A DNA stretch of 64,000 nucleotides from Cuniculiplasma sp052315415 (GCA_052315415.1 JBLSDH010000001.1:151059-215058), one strand, 5' to 3'. Shown: positions 25,527 through 34,336, counted from the first letter of the stretch. Translations and numbers: made by a program. Notes: a model not told the origin generated them from the letters alone.

Positions 25527-27293
25527 TCATCCCTCCGCAAAGAACTGCCTGATGAATGGGTGCATTTCCATTAGCTGTTCCCTTCCTACTGCCTCATAGA
25601 ACTGTATTATTATACCGACTGCCAGAAGCAAACCTGTTCCAGATGTCTGACCTACGGTTCCTATGAGATCTGCACCAGCCGCTAGTAGCCCCACAACTGC
25701 TCCGCTAAACACTGTAATAACAGGGATATATTTTTTAAGAACACGTTCCAGGACCTTTGGATCCCTTCTGAAACCTGGAATCTGCATTCCTGAAGATATT
25801 ATCTGTTTTGCAACTGCTGAGGGCCCCATATTTGTGGTTTCAATCCAGAATTTGGCAAACAGTATACTTGCTCCGATCATAAATCCCAGGAAAACTATAA
25901 CATGTATGGCCTCCTGAAGGGCTGAATGATTGAACAATACTGTTGATTCATAGGCTGCTGGCTGAAAGATTGGGAAGAGCCAGTTCGCTATTCCATTTGG
26001 ACTATAAAGGTACCAGGCAAGACCTCCAGTTGGTGTTGTTGAAGATATATTCGCAGCAGTGGCTGCTGTTGGTGAAAGATATGATCCCAGCAGGGGATTA
26101 TGTCCAAGAAGTGGAATGCTGCTGAGCACAGGACTGTTCCAGAAAAGAAGTGTCCACATTGCAACGTTTGCCAAAAGTGCTGTTGCAAGTATCACAGGTA
26201 TATTTGATGCGTACAATAATTGTAGAGGATACCTTCCTCTTGCTCCCCTTACTCTCTCATGGGCAATAGGTAGCTCAACCTTGCTACTCTGGAAGTATGC
26301 AACTATGAAGAATATTATCACAGTTCCAATAAGGGCTATAATTGAGTTTGGAGGAGCAAATAGCAGTCTTGTAAATCCAGTACTTTCAAGGTATGAAACG
26401 GGAGCATAAAACACTGTGTAGAATATGTTTGGGATTATTCCTGCTGGTGGATTCCCCAATGAAAGAGGCAGCGAAGTATTTGTGGGCATCCAATTGAAGG
26501 CCCCTGTGAAGAGCTGCTGTGAAACACCAGCTGCTATGAAAAGTGAAATTCCAGATCCTATACCATACTTGCTAACAAGTTCGTCCATAAGGAATACGAG
26601 ATAGGATCCAAAAAATAGTTGTAAAATAATAAATGTGTCTGCCAGGAAATTACCATAACCAGGGGCTGCACTGTTAAGAGCGGAAACAAAACCAGCATCC
26701 GGAACCAGATATCCAAATGCCTGTGGAATTGCCTCCACAAATATCATTATTATTACAAGCAGTTTCTGAACACCCTGGTATATTGCCTTATCCTCAGAAT
26801 TTGTCAGATCGATGTTAAATATCTTTGCACCAGCAAACAACTGCATAACTATACTGGCAGTAACTATTGGACCGATTCCCAGATCCATTAAAGAACCTTC
26901 TGCACCTGCAAATATTGCCCTGAATGAGGCAAAAACGTCTATTGTTTTTGATGTGTTAAGACCAAACACATATACATTGGTCAGTGCAAAATAAAGTATG
27001 ACCACCAAGGCAGTCCAGAACATCTTCCATTTAAATGGAACATGACCCTTCGCCTTTTTAACTGCCGGAAGTTTGGCAGTCAAGTTTTCCAGACCATATA
27101 GTTTTGATTTCTTTGGTCCAGCATAACTAACAACCAGATAAATAAGCCCGAATATTGGGGCCAGCAATACAGCTGATATTATAAGAAACCCTGTTGGAAG
27201 CTTTCCAAGGTAAAAGAAAGCTGCAACAACAATGAGGTATCCTATGAATACCGGAATTGCTGTAGCCTTATTCCTCTGAATTTGCTTTGTCAT
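25527..27293 (-). CDS. secY: Protein translocase subunit SecY
   Basis: SecY is the channel of the Sec translocon. The 588-aa protein has ten or more membrane helices, the plug/TM2 region with GIGPIVTASIVMQL, and the cytoplasmic loop VELPIAHERVRGARGRYPLQLLYASNIPVILATALLAN that contacts the ribosome. It is longer than the archaeal model proteins (about 440-490), with extra residues outside around NPLLGSYLSPTAATAANISSTTPTGG and at the N-terminus. Its start overlaps the L15 gene by 26 nt; an internal start is possible. Confidence 0.95.
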   Translation of the reverse strand: MTKQIQRNKATAIPVFIGYLIVVAAFFYLGKLPTGFLIISAVLLAPIFGLIYLVVSYAGPKKSKLYGLENLTAKLPAVKKAKGHVPFKWKMFWTALVVILYFALTNVYVFGLNTSKTIDVFASFRAIFAGAEGSLMDLGIGPIVTASIVMQLFAGAKIFNIDLTNSEDKAIYQGVQKLLVIIMIFVEAIPQAFGYLVPDAGFVSALNSAAPGYGNFLADTFIILQLFFGSYLVFLMDELVSKYGIGSGISLFIAAGVSQQLFTGAFNWMPTNTSLPLSLGNPPAGIIPNIFYTVFYAPVSYLESTGFTRLLFAPPNSIIALIGTVIIFFIVAYFQSSKVELPIAHERVRGARGRYPLQLLYASNIPVILATALLANVAMWTLLFWNSPVLSSIPLLGHNPLLGSYLSPTAATAANISSTTPTGGLAWYLYSPNGIANWLFPIFQPAAYESTVLFNHSALQEAIHVIVFLGFMIGASILFAKFWIETTNMGPSAVAKQIISSGMQIPGFRRDPKVLERVLKKYIPVITVFSGAVVGLLAAGADLIGTVGQTSGTGLLLAVGIIIQFYEAVGREQLMEMHPFIRQFFAEG

Positions 27294-27711
27294 TTACTTC
27301 AACCGTAACTCCCATAGAGCTAAGCTTATTTATGCATCTTTCGGTTGTTTTTGGTATTATTATTTTAGACTTTATGTTGAACACTCCTGTGGATAATAAC
27401 TTTGTATATCCTGCGGCTGCCAGATCTATGATTATATTTTCCCCCTCTTTTTTCACATAACCGGCAGATTCCAGTGAAGGATATGATTCAGAAAGCTCCC
27501 TCAGTGTTATAGGTATGTCTATATTTGATTTTTTGTGACTTGTGAAACCGTGTACACCAAAGTGATTTCTGTCGTATTTTAGCATCCAGACCCATCTGTG
27601 CTTTCCAAGACCAGACATGCCTGAACCTCCTCTCTTTCCTTTGCCTCTGCCCGCCTTCATACCTCTACCGTAGTGTCCGCCTCTCATTTTTTTGGTTTTA
27701 GTTCTTACCAT
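27268..27711 (-). CDS. rpl15: Ribosomal protein L15 (uL15)
   Basis: The 147-aa protein starts MVRTKTKKMRGGHYGRG, the glycine-rich RNA-binding N-terminus of uL15, followed by GGSGMSGLGKHRWVWMLKY. The ATG at 27711 lies inside the L30 3' end (14-nt overlap); the TTG at 27717 is less likely. The 3' end overlaps secY by 26 nt. Confidence 0.95.
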   Translation of the reverse strand: MVRTKTKKMRGGHYGRGMKAGRGKGKRGGSGMSGLGKHRWVWMLKYDRNHFGVHGFTSHKKSNIDIPITLRELSESYPSLESAGYVKKEGENIIIDLAAAGYTKLLSTGVFNIKSKIIIPKTTERCINKLSSMGVTVEVNDKANSEE

Positions 27712-28189
27712 ATTCAACTACCTCCGGCCCAAGCATCTTCTCAATCAGATTATTAATCTCGCTACCCCGGTAGCCAAGTGTTCCTCCCTGCTTGTATGGT
27801 TTTCTTATATATTCGTAACCGCCTACTGGAGGATGCAATCTTATCACAGGAACAATATTAGGAATATCTCTAAACTTTATTTTTCCTTCAATTATTGCCT
27901 CTGCAAGAGACTTAAAATCAGAAAAACCTGTGCTTTCCTTTATTATTCCCTCATTCAAGGGCTTTCTTCCCTTCATCTGAGCCCTGTGCTCAAGTACTTT
28001 TTCAAGTGTTTCTCTGGATATTTCACCCCAGGTTATGTAGTCCTTTGCCTGCTGAAGCATACCATTTACCTGTGGGGACTCATTCATAAGAACCATGTGA
28101 TTTATCCTGTGAGTGCCCAAAAGCTCAAGGGTTTTTTCTGCCTTTTCCCTAATTCCGGTTCTTCCTCTTACTCTAATTACTGCCAACAT
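27698..28189 (-). CDS. rpl30: Ribosomal protein L30 (uL30)
   Basis: A 163-aa archaeal uL30 starting MLAVIRVRGRTGIREKAEKTLELLGTHRINHMVL, with the C-terminal extension usual for archaea (RLHPPVGGYEYIRKPYKQGGTLGYRG). The ATG at 28189 is inside the end of S5 (17-nt overlap); a GTG three codons earlier is an alternative. Confidence 0.95.
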   Translation of the reverse strand: MLAVIRVRGRTGIREKAEKTLELLGTHRINHMVLMNESPQVNGMLQQAKDYITWGEISRETLEKVLEHRAQMKGRKPLNEGIIKESTGFSDFKSLAEAIIEGKIKFRDIPNIVPVIRLHPPVGGYEYIRKPYKQGGTLGYRGSEINNLIEKMLGPEVVEYGKN

Positions 28190-28838
28190 TTGTAACACTT
28201 CCCTGATATATAGGTGTACTTAACTTGATTGCAGGATTCATTCTTATTTCAGCTGTTTTCACAAGTGCATTGAAGGTTGCCTGTGCATAATTAACAGTTG
28301 TTTTTGTATGACCTCTTGCAAAACCCCAGGCATCCTCTATACCTGCCATTTTCAGTATAATCTTTGCTATATCTCCTGTGGCTCTGCCTACTCCCTGCGG
28401 AGCAGGTTTCAGTTGCACAGTTACGGACCCAGATCTTCCTGTAACAAGAAATGGAAGGGTATGTGCCCTGCCGCAACCACATTCCCATGATCCGCAACCC
28501 CTTCTTATCTCTATTATGTTGAGTTTTGCATTGTTCACTGCCTTTCTTATTGCTGGAGCTGCTTCTTTGGCCTTTCCCCTGCCAAGACCAACATAGCCAT
28601 TCTCGTTTCCAACAACAGCTGTGATGGAATAATTCATCCTTCTGCCGGAGTCGGTCATTCTCTGTGCTCTTTCTATGTAAATAATCTGATCCTTAATGTC
28701 AGGTAACAGATAATCAACTATCTGATATTCTCTCAGAGGCAGCTTTGTAGCAAGTGCCTCTCCAATTGTTTTGATTTCACCTGATGCAACCTTCTTTCCA
28801 AGCAAGGTCTTTGGTATCCAGTTAATTTCATCTGCCAT
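28173..28838 (-). CDS. rps5: Ribosomal protein S5 (uS5)
   Basis: The 221-aa protein contains the S5 dsRBD-like motif (ITAVVGNENGYVGLGRGKAKEAAPAIRKAVNNAK) and the C-terminal domain APQGVGRATGDIAKIILKMAGIEDAWGFARGHTKTTVN. It helps mRNA entry and decoding. The length is the usual archaeal size and the ATG follows the L18 stop directly. Confidence 0.96.
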   Translation of the reverse strand: MADEINWIPKTLLGKKVASGEIKTIGEALATKLPLREYQIVDYLLPDIKDQIIYIERAQRMTDSGRRMNYSITAVVGNENGYVGLGRGKAKEAAPAIRKAVNNAKLNIIEIRRGCGSWECGCGRAHTLPFLVTGRSGSVTVQLKPAPQGVGRATGDIAKIILKMAGIEDAWGFARGHTKTTVNYAQATFNALVKTAEIRMNPAIKLSTPIYQGSVTNVGSN

Positions 28839-28839
28839 T

Positions 28840-29325
28840 TTACTTCACCTTCTCATCTATTTTCTTAATCATTTCCTTAATATTTATGCTGGATTTTAGA
28901 TGCTTACCATCAAGCCTTTCCTTATCCTGGAATATATCTTCGTCAACGTTCAGAAGGAGGCCAGCATCAACCGCACCTTTCATAGCTGCAGCCAGTCTTC
29001 CACCCCTTACCAAGCTCTGCCTGCCTATATCCACAATGGATTCTTCCACACCCTTTGATAGAAGTAATTTTCCACACAGGTATCCGGCAAGATAATAAGC
29101 CTGGGTGTTGTTTGTTTTTTTTCCAGTGATCTTTGAAAGTGAAGTTGAATTCACTGTTGTAAGCACCATGTCCCCATCAACACCATAATCCACACCCTGA
29201 ATAATGAAGCCTTTTTTTGTCTCTCTTATGACAAGCCTGGTCATTTCACTTTTTAGAAGATCAAGACGTTTTCTATAGTCTGTGATTCCCTCTGCCTTTC
29301 TTCTCAGCAACTTAGGAGTCTTCAT
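28840..29325 (-). CDS. rpl18: Ribosomal protein L18 (uL18)
   Basis: A 161-aa 5S rRNA-binding protein with KRLDLLKSEMTRLVIRETKKGFIIQ, then NTQAYYLAGYLCGKLLLSKGVEESIVDIG and the RGGRLAAAMKGAVDAGL segment. The start overlaps the L19e stop by 4 nt and S5 follows after 1 nt. Confidence 0.95.
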   Translation of the reverse strand: MKTPKLLRRKAEGITDYRKRLDLLKSEMTRLVIRETKKGFIIQGVDYGVDGDMVLTTVNSTSLSKITGKKTNNTQAYYLAGYLCGKLLLSKGVEESIVDIGRQSLVRGGRLAAAMKGAVDAGLLLNVDEDIFQDKERLDGKHLKSSINIKEMIKKIDEKVK

Positions 29326-29780
29326 TTAACATCAGCCTCCATCAGATTGTTCTGAATAAGCTGGGTTCTAAGCTGTGATCTTGATTTGATATTTCCGCTC
29401 TTTATTATTCTGTAATATTTCCTATATGTTTCCCCTGTTATCTTTCCGCTCTCTTTCAGCAATCTAAGCTCATCTCTCAAAGCCCTTATTGTCTTGATCC
29501 ATCTTGATTTTCTCGGAAACCTGGCGTATTTTGTTCCTCTAATGGATCCGGGCCCTCTTCTTCTACCCTTTTTTATCTGCTTGAGCCTCTGTCTGTATCT
29601 TCCTTTCGAGTTCCCCTTTTTTGGCTTAATTTGAATTACATGTGTGTCTATTAGCTGCCTCACGTCTTCTCTTGTAGCAGCCTCAGTAACGGAATTTAAA
29701 CTGTTTGTGTCTATCCAAACCCTTGTGACTCCTGCTTTGAATTCATCTGCTGCTATTCTTTTTGCAGTATCTATTCTCAT
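29322..29780 (-). CDS. rpl19e: Ribosomal protein L19e (eL19)
   Basis: The 152-aa basic protein has the L19e signatures RVWIDTNSLNSVTEAATREDVRQLI and KKGNSKGRYRQRLKQIKKGRRRGPGSIRGTKYAR, followed by a long helical tail. Overlaps with L32e upstream and L18 downstream (4 nt each) suggest coupled translation. Confidence 0.96.
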   Translation of the reverse strand: MRIDTAKRIAADEFKAGVTRVWIDTNSLNSVTEAATREDVRQLIDTHVIQIKPKKGNSKGRYRQRLKQIKKGRRRGPGSIRGTKYARFPRKSRWIKTIRALRDELRLLKESGKITGETYRKYYRIIKSGNIKSRSQLRTQLIQNNLMEADVK

Positions 29781-30187
29781 TTTGTAGCACCTCTATTAAG
29801 TACTCTTACCCCAATCTCATCAGCCTTCTTTATTATCTCTTCCCTTTTTTTCTTTCCCACTTTGGATGATATTCTGGCGGCTTCTTTTTCACGATTTAAC
29901 TTTTCAATGTCCGATGGATTGAAAACAAGAACCTCCTTGAAACCGGATGGGTGAAGATATCTAACCTTTGATGGCCCCCTGTATCCTGCATCCACCACAG
30001 GCGGCCTCCTTGAAAGATGTTCTCTCATCTTTGAATGCTTACCACGGGGTTTTCTCCATTCCTCCCCAAACTTATCGTAACGAAACCACTCCTGTCTTCT
30101 GAATTCAACTCTTTTTCTTGCAAGTTCCAGTTTATATTTCAGAAGCCTCTTTTCCTCCCTGCTAAGTACAGGTTTTAAATTATTCAT
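29777..30187 (-). CDS. rpl32e: Ribosomal protein L32e (eL32)
   Basis: The 136-aa protein has the family core EWFRYDKFGEEWRKPRGKHSKMR followed by GYRGPSKVRYLHPSGFKEVLVFNPSDIEKLN. It starts with ATG overlapping the L6 stop by 4 nt and ends overlapping L19e by 4 nt. Confidence 0.95.
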   Translation of the reverse strand: MNNLKPVLSREEKRLLKYKLELARKRVEFRRQEWFRYDKFGEEWRKPRGKHSKMREHLSRRPPVVDAGYRGPSKVRYLHPSGFKEVLVFNPSDIEKLNREKEAARISSKVGKKKREEIIKKADEIGVRVLNRGATK

Positions 30188-30729
30188 TGTTCTGCCTCCT
30201 CATCAATTGGAAAAATGCCATCCTGAAAAACCCTAAGATCGAAGCCTTTGATTTTTGTTGCCCTTTCAATATTGGCAGATGTTTCCCCAATTTCTCTTTT
30301 ATCTATACCGGTTATTGTAACCCTATCCCCTTTGATGCTTACCTTGGTGGATTTCCCCACTATTTTAGCCATTCTTGGACTCCTTTCACCAAGGAAGTTC
30401 TCAACAACAAAGGTGTTTGACTTAACAGAAACCCTGATTGGGAAGTGAGTATAATCAACCTTCATAACCTTTGAGAAACCCTTCTGTACCCCATCAATCA
30501 TATTTTTGATTTCTGCTCTCCATGTTCCACATATCCCAAGTGTGTACTTGTTATTCTTTGATCTCTCTATTGATATCTTTCCATCCTCAAGATTAACCCT
30601 TACATAATTATCAAGAAAGAGTCTGCTTACCTCTCCCATCTTTCCCTTACATATGAGAGTTGCTCCCTCCTTCCTAAATGATATGCCAGATGGAATTGAA
30701 ATGCTTTCTACCTTTTCCCATTTGATCAT
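30184..30729 (-). CDS. rpl6: Ribosomal protein L6 (uL6)
   Basis: A 181-aa two-repeat uL6 protein with the archaeal features ISIPSGISFRKEGATLICKGKMGEVSR, a central NMIDGVQKGFSKVMKVDYTHFPIRV and VENFLGERSPRMAKIVG. The ATG follows the S8 stop by 10 nt and the stop overlaps L32e. Confidence 0.95.
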   Translation of the reverse strand: MIKWEKVESISIPSGISFRKEGATLICKGKMGEVSRLFLDNYVRVNLEDGKISIERSKNNKYTLGICGTWRAEIKNMIDGVQKGFSKVMKVDYTHFPIRVSVKSNTFVVENFLGERSPRMAKIVGKSTKVSIKGDRVTITGIDKREIGETSANIERATKIKGFDLRVFQDGIFPIDEEAEQ

Positions 30730-30739
30730 AAATCACACC

Positions 30740-31129
30740 TCAATATACATACGCCAGAAGCTTTCCTCCAAGCCCCTGCTTTCTTGCCTCAACGTGGCTC
30801 ATTACCCCTTTTGTTGTTGTTATAATCAGTATACCAAAATCCTGAGCTGGTAGAAATCTGGATTCGAACTTATCCATATTGACCTTTCTCACTGAATACC
30901 TTGGTTTTATAACACCGCAGTTGTTTATTGTGTTACTTAGATTAATTAGAAAACTTCCGCCACGCTCATCATCAATAACCTCAAAGCTCTTTATGTAGTT
31001 ATAATCCTGCATAACCTTCAGGACCTTTCCTATTAACCTTGAGGCTGGCTTTACCATAACCTCTCTCTTACCTATACTTGAAGCGTTCTTAATTGTATTT
31101 ATCACATCGTTCAAAGGATCATGTCTCAT
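30740..31129 (-). CDS. rps8: Ribosomal protein S8 (uS8)
   Basis: The 129-aa protein starts MRHDPLNDVINTIKNASSIGKREV and ends with the conserved GILIITTTKGVMSHVEARKQGLGGKLLAYVY, the C-terminal uS8 motif. A GGTGAG Shine-Dalgarno lies just upstream of the ATG, in the 9-nt gap after S14. Confidence 0.96.
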   Translation of the reverse strand: MRHDPLNDVINTIKNASSIGKREVMVKPASRLIGKVLKVMQDYNYIKSFEVIDDERGGSFLINLSNTINNCGVIKPRYSVRKVNMDKFESRFLPAQDFGILIITTTKGVMSHVEARKQGLGGKLLAYVY

Positions 31130-31138
31130 AATCTCACC

Positions 31139-31300
31139 TTAACTGAATTTCTTAAATCCTATTGCAGGAGCAGTCTCTCTGAAACACTGACGGCACATTC
31201 TAATCCCGTATCTCCTAACAATGCCCCTCTTTCTTCCACACCTTATGCACCCTTCAGTTCTTCCGTATTTTTTCTTAGGTCTCAATATAATATTTGTCAT
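31139..31300 (-). CDS. rps14: Ribosomal protein S14, zinc-binding type (uS14)
   Basis: A 53-residue protein: MTNIILRPKKKYGRTEGCIRC, then CGRKRGIVRRYG, CRQCFRE and a KKFS end. The two CxxC pairs make this the Zn-ribbon form of S14. It fits exactly between L5 (4-nt ATGA overlap) and S8, completing the archaeal gene order. Confidence 0.95.
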   Translation of the reverse strand: MTNIILRPKKKYGRTEGCIRCGRKRGIVRRYGIRMCRQCFRETAPAIGFKKFS

Positions 31301-31824
31301 TCCTCAATCACCTGCACCTTGAAATTATTCCTTAAAAATTCCTCAGTCTCTTCTCTTGATATTAATTCTCTCTTAGGCAGGGCCTGTGTCCTTATTTTCC
31401 TTCTTTTAATTCTGTATCCACCCCTTCTTTTCAGAACTATTGCAATATCCATGCCAAATATTCCTATCTCAGGATCGTATTTTATGCCCTCAAAATCAGT
31501 GTAATCAGATATACCAAAATACGCATTTCCCTGTTTATCTATTGAATATTCCGGAAATTTGTAATCCTTTGCGAAAAATGCCTTATGGAGAAATTCCTCT
31601 GCCCTTTTACCTCTCAGCGTTACCTTAACTCCTATGTTGAGTCCCTTTCTTACATTGAACTCCCTGACCGTTCTCTTTGCATATGTGAACACGGGTTTCT
31701 GACCTGTCAGCATTTCTACAACAGTCATGGCCTTGTTTATTCTTTCACCTGCCTGACCCACTCCTATATTTACCACGACCTTGTCTATCACAATGTCTCT
31801 CATTTTATTTGCCTTTGTATCCAT
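31297..31824 (-). CDS. rpl5: Ribosomal protein L5 (uL5)
   Basis: The 175-aa 5S rRNA-binding protein shows DKVVVNIGVGQAGERINKA, GQKPVFTYAKRTVREFNVRKGLNIGVKVTLRG and the FGISDYTDFEGIKYDPEIGIFGMDIAIVLKRRG segment. The start overlaps S4e by 1 nt and the end overlaps S14. Confidence 0.96.
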   Translation of the reverse strand: MDTKANKMRDIVIDKVVVNIGVGQAGERINKAMTVVEMLTGQKPVFTYAKRTVREFNVRKGLNIGVKVTLRGKRAEEFLHKAFFAKDYKFPEYSIDKQGNAYFGISDYTDFEGIKYDPEIGIFGMDIAIVLKRRGGYRIKRRKIRTQALPKRELISREETEEFLRNNFKVQVIEE

Positions 31825-32522
31825 CAGTTATCACCACCGGTGCCAAATTTAAATGTACCCACGGGAAAAACGTATTCCTGAAGGGTTCCAAAGCCTTCCT
31901 CCGTTTTTACCAGGTTTGATGATGATGATTTACTAACTTCTATTGATTTGACCACAGCAAAAGTACCTATATGGCTTCCACCGATTAGAAATACTCTTGA
32001 ACCCTGCTGAAGTTTAATATGCCCCTCTATTTTCTTTGTTTCAAAATTGTATACAACACTATCACCTGGTTTCACTTTTTCAGTGTCAGAAATCAAATTG
32101 GTTCCATCGTTGAAAACAATCATATGTTTTCCATTTTTTACTGTTATTATATTTTTAACCCTTTTTATCTTTATTTTTGAGTTTTCCTTTGACTCCTCCA
32201 CAGGTACAAGTCTTCCAAGTTTATCGTACATAATTCTGAAATGGAGATTTAGGTCTTCAATGCTCACAACATCCATTAGTCCAGTACCATATCTTCTGTC
32301 CTTTACCTTTTTACCGTTTACCTTAACCTTTCCCGCCACAAGGGCTCTGGTTATTTCCCTTTCCCTGTCACCTAATTGTATATAATCTCTTAGAAGGTGT
32401 AAAAGAGGGAGGCTCTCCGTTCTCCTGTACTGCCCAGGTCTTGAGGACACACCCCAGAAGTACTCTTTTCTCCTTATCTTAATTGACCTTGGTATCATCT
32501 GTCTTTTTGTTTTAACTATCAT
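31824..32522 (-). CDS. rps4e: Ribosomal protein S4e (eS4)
   Basis: At 232 aa it carries the S4 RNA-binding domain (LPLLHLLRDYIQLGDREREITRALVAGKVKVNGK), a central RS4-type region and a KOW stretch near GSRVFLIGGSHIGTFAVVKSIE. It overlaps the L24 stop by 1 nt and L5 by 1 nt. Present in archaea and eukaryotes only. Confidence 0.95.
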   Translation of the reverse strand: MIVKTKRQMIPRSIKIRRKEYFWGVSSRPGQYRRTESLPLLHLLRDYIQLGDREREITRALVAGKVKVNGKKVKDRRYGTGLMDVVSIEDLNLHFRIMYDKLGRLVPVEESKENSKIKIKRVKNIITVKNGKHMIVFNDGTNLISDTEKVKPGDSVVYNFETKKIEGHIKLQQGSRVFLIGGSHIGTFAVVKSIEVSKSSSSNLVKTEEGFGTLQEYVFPVGTFKFGTGGDN

Positions 32523-33022
32523 TACAATTCCTCCTCTTTGTTCTCATCTTCATTTTCTTTAACTTCTTCCTCCATCTCTTCTGTCTCTTCATTGTTGTTT
32601 TCAGAAGATGCCTCCTGATTGTTTTCTGCCTCACTTAAAACTGTTTCCTTTGTCTCTTCTTTTTGAGGCTCCTCAGCCGCAGCGTATTCCTTTATTTCAT
32701 CCATTGATATGGAGGCATTTCTCATCTGGGCAAGCTGGGCAAATTTCTGTGACCTTTCCTCTGAATCAAGATCAAGTTTGGTAATTGTTACTTTTTCAGC
32801 TTTTATGAAATATGATTTCTCCTTTCCATCAGCCTTTGCAATATTTATTCCCTCTATTGCAACCATGCCATGCCTGTGATCCACTTCCACTACCTTACCG
32901 CCTTCCCCCTTACGATTCCCCTTTTCAACTATAACAATGTCACCCTTTGCTATGGGGAAACGCCTGATCCTGAATTTATTCCTTAAATCTCTGCTCAGAG
33001 AAACCTTAACCTTATTGTACAT
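32522..33022 (-). CDS. rpl24: Ribosomal protein L24 (uL24) with acidic C-terminal tail
   Basis: The first 95 residues are uL24: SRDLRNKFRIRRFPIAKGDIVIVEKGN then the KOW motif RKGEGGKVVEVDHRHGMVAIEGIN. After that a roughly 60-residue tail follows that is very rich in glutamate and asparagine and almost free of basic residues near its end. Such a tail is unusual for a ribosomal protein. The gene is 166 aa long, against about 120 in many archaea. Confidence 0.93.
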   Translation of the reverse strand: MYNKVKVSLSRDLRNKFRIRRFPIAKGDIVIVEKGNRKGEGGKVVEVDHRHGMVAIEGINIAKADGKEKSYFIKAEKVTITKLDLDSEERSQKFAQLAQMRNASISMDEIKEYAAAEEPQKEETKETVLSEAENNQEASSENNNEETEEMEEEVKENEDENKEEEL

Positions 33023-33032
33023 TTTTTCACCT

Positions 33033-33431
33033 TTATACTATAGTTGATGCTATGGCAGCAATCCTGGGCCATCTCTCTGCAGCCTCTCTGGCCACAGGGC
33101 CCTTTATTTCTGAACCCCTTACCTCTCCATCAGGAGTAACCAGCACTGCTGAGTTCTCCTCAAAGCTTATTATTGTACCGTCCGCCCTTCTGTATGGTCT
33201 CTTCTGTCTAACAACAACTGCATAAACAACCTTAGCCCTCATATCCGGAGTTCCCTTTTTAACACTGGCAACAAACATGTCTCCAACACCTGCCGCCGGT
33301 ATTCTGCTTGCAACTCCATGGTATGCCTTCACCTCTATGAGGCTGATTATCTTGGCACCACTGTTATCAGCCACCTGAATTCTTGCTCCCAATGGCAATC
33401 CTCTGCTCTGTCTGCCCGCAATACCTCTCAA
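33033..33431 (-). CDS. rpl14: Ribosomal protein L14 (uL14)
   Basis: The 132-aa protein has QVADNSGAKIISLIEVKAYHGVASRIPAAGVGDMFVASVKKGTPDMR and VVRQKRPYRRADGTIISFEENSAVLV, the diagnostic uL14 barrel sequence. It starts immediately after the S17 stop with no spacer. Confidence 0.96.
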   Translation of the reverse strand: MRGIAGRQSRGLPLGARIQVADNSGAKIISLIEVKAYHGVASRIPAAGVGDMFVASVKKGTPDMRAKVVYAVVVRQKRPYRRADGTIISFEENSAVLVTPDGEVRGSEIKGPVAREAAERWPRIAAIASTIV

Positions 33432-33755
33432 CTATCTCACCTTCCCTACTATTACATGTGAAATGGTCTTGGAAAGTTTCCTGCATTCAGCTATCACAAC
33501 AGTATCACCTGGTGAAACATCAATGCAAGAAGGTAGATGCACATGATATCTTGATCTTCTCTTGACGTACCTCTCGAATTTCGAATCCTTCTTTTTGAAT
33601 GTTCTTTCTACAACTGCACTGCCCTTCATTGCCGTTGAAACCACAACAGCTCTCACCACTTCTCCCCTTACACCCAGGGTTGAATGAAATGGACATTTTT
33701 TGTCGTTGCATTCTCTCTCTGGAATTTCAATATCCAATCCTATATTTCTTGCCAT
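33432..33755 (-). CDS. rps17: Ribosomal protein S17 (uS17)
   Basis: A 107-aa archaeal S17 with the N-terminal extension containing CNDKKCPFHSTLGVRG and the OB-fold core AVVVSTAMKGSAVVER and RYHVHLPSCIDVSPGDTVVIAECRKLSKTISHVIV. It lies 3 nt after the Rpp29 gene. Confidence 0.95.
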   Translation of the reverse strand: MARNIGLDIEIPERECNDKKCPFHSTLGVRGEVVRAVVVSTAMKGSAVVERTFKKKDSKFERYVKRRSRYHVHLPSCIDVSPGDTVVIAECRKLSKTISHVIVGKVR

Positions 33756-33758
33756 AAT

Positions 33759-34034
33759 TTATCTCCCCATAACCTGTTTTTTAATCCTTCTGTATGACTT
33801 TAACCTCTCTTCTGGTCTGTAACAAATATATCGACCATCAACAATTCTGGATGATTCTTCCAACCTGAACGCAATTATATTTTTTGGAATCATCAGGGTT
33901 CTCTCTCCTGTATTCAGATATAACATGTTTTTTGTTTCCCATGTTATTGTGCCTTTTACGCCCAGTAATGATGGATTTTTTGAAGAAGTGACCTCCATAT
34001 ACTTCCCCAGATATTCACCACAAAACTCATCCAT
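33759..34034 (-). CDS. rnp1: RNase P protein component 1 (Rpp29/Pop4)
   Basis: Rpp29 is an Sm-like barrel protein of archaeal RNase P, which trims tRNA 5' ends. The 91-aa protein has GEYLGKYMEVTSSKNPSLLGVKGTITWETKNMLYLNTGERTLMIPKN and the C-terminal RPEERLKSYRRIKK. Its location between SUI1 and S17 is the conserved archaeal position. It overlaps the SUI1 stop by 1 nt. Confidence 0.93.
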   Translation of the reverse strand: MDEFCGEYLGKYMEVTSSKNPSLLGVKGTITWETKNMLYLNTGERTLMIPKNIIAFRLEESSRIVDGRYICYRPEERLKSYRRIKKQVMGR

Positions 34035-34336
34035 TACTGAATCACCTCAGACTTGAACCCCATTTCGTCAAGGAATTTTTTCACAGTGTCTCTGTGATCA
34101 CCCTGAAGCTCGATGATCTTTCCCTCCTTTACAGTACCTCCGGAAGCAACCTTTTTTTTCAGGGACTTTGCAATATCATCAAGGTTTTCCATTTTAGGAT
34201 CTATGCCTTCAATTATGGTTACATTCTTTCCATACCTTCTCTTATCAACATAAATCTTGATTACCTGCGTATCCCTTGTCAATCCATCCCAAGGTTGCAG
34301 TTCTTTTGGTAATCCTGTAAAGTTCTTATCCTTCAT
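34034..34336 (-). CDS. sui1: Translation initiation factor aIF1 (SUI1)
   Basis: aIF1 helps select the start codon on the 30S subunit. The 100-aa protein contains the SUI1 core QVIKIYVDKRRYGKNVTIIEGID and KKKVASGGTVKEGKIIELQGDHRDTVKKFLDEMGF. It overlaps the L29 stop by 4 nt. Confidence 0.94.
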   Translation of the reverse strand: MKDKNFTGLPKELQPWDGLTRDTQVIKIYVDKRRYGKNVTIIEGIDPKMENLDDIAKSLKKKVASGGTVKEGKIIELQGDHRDTVKKFLDEMGFKSEVIQ

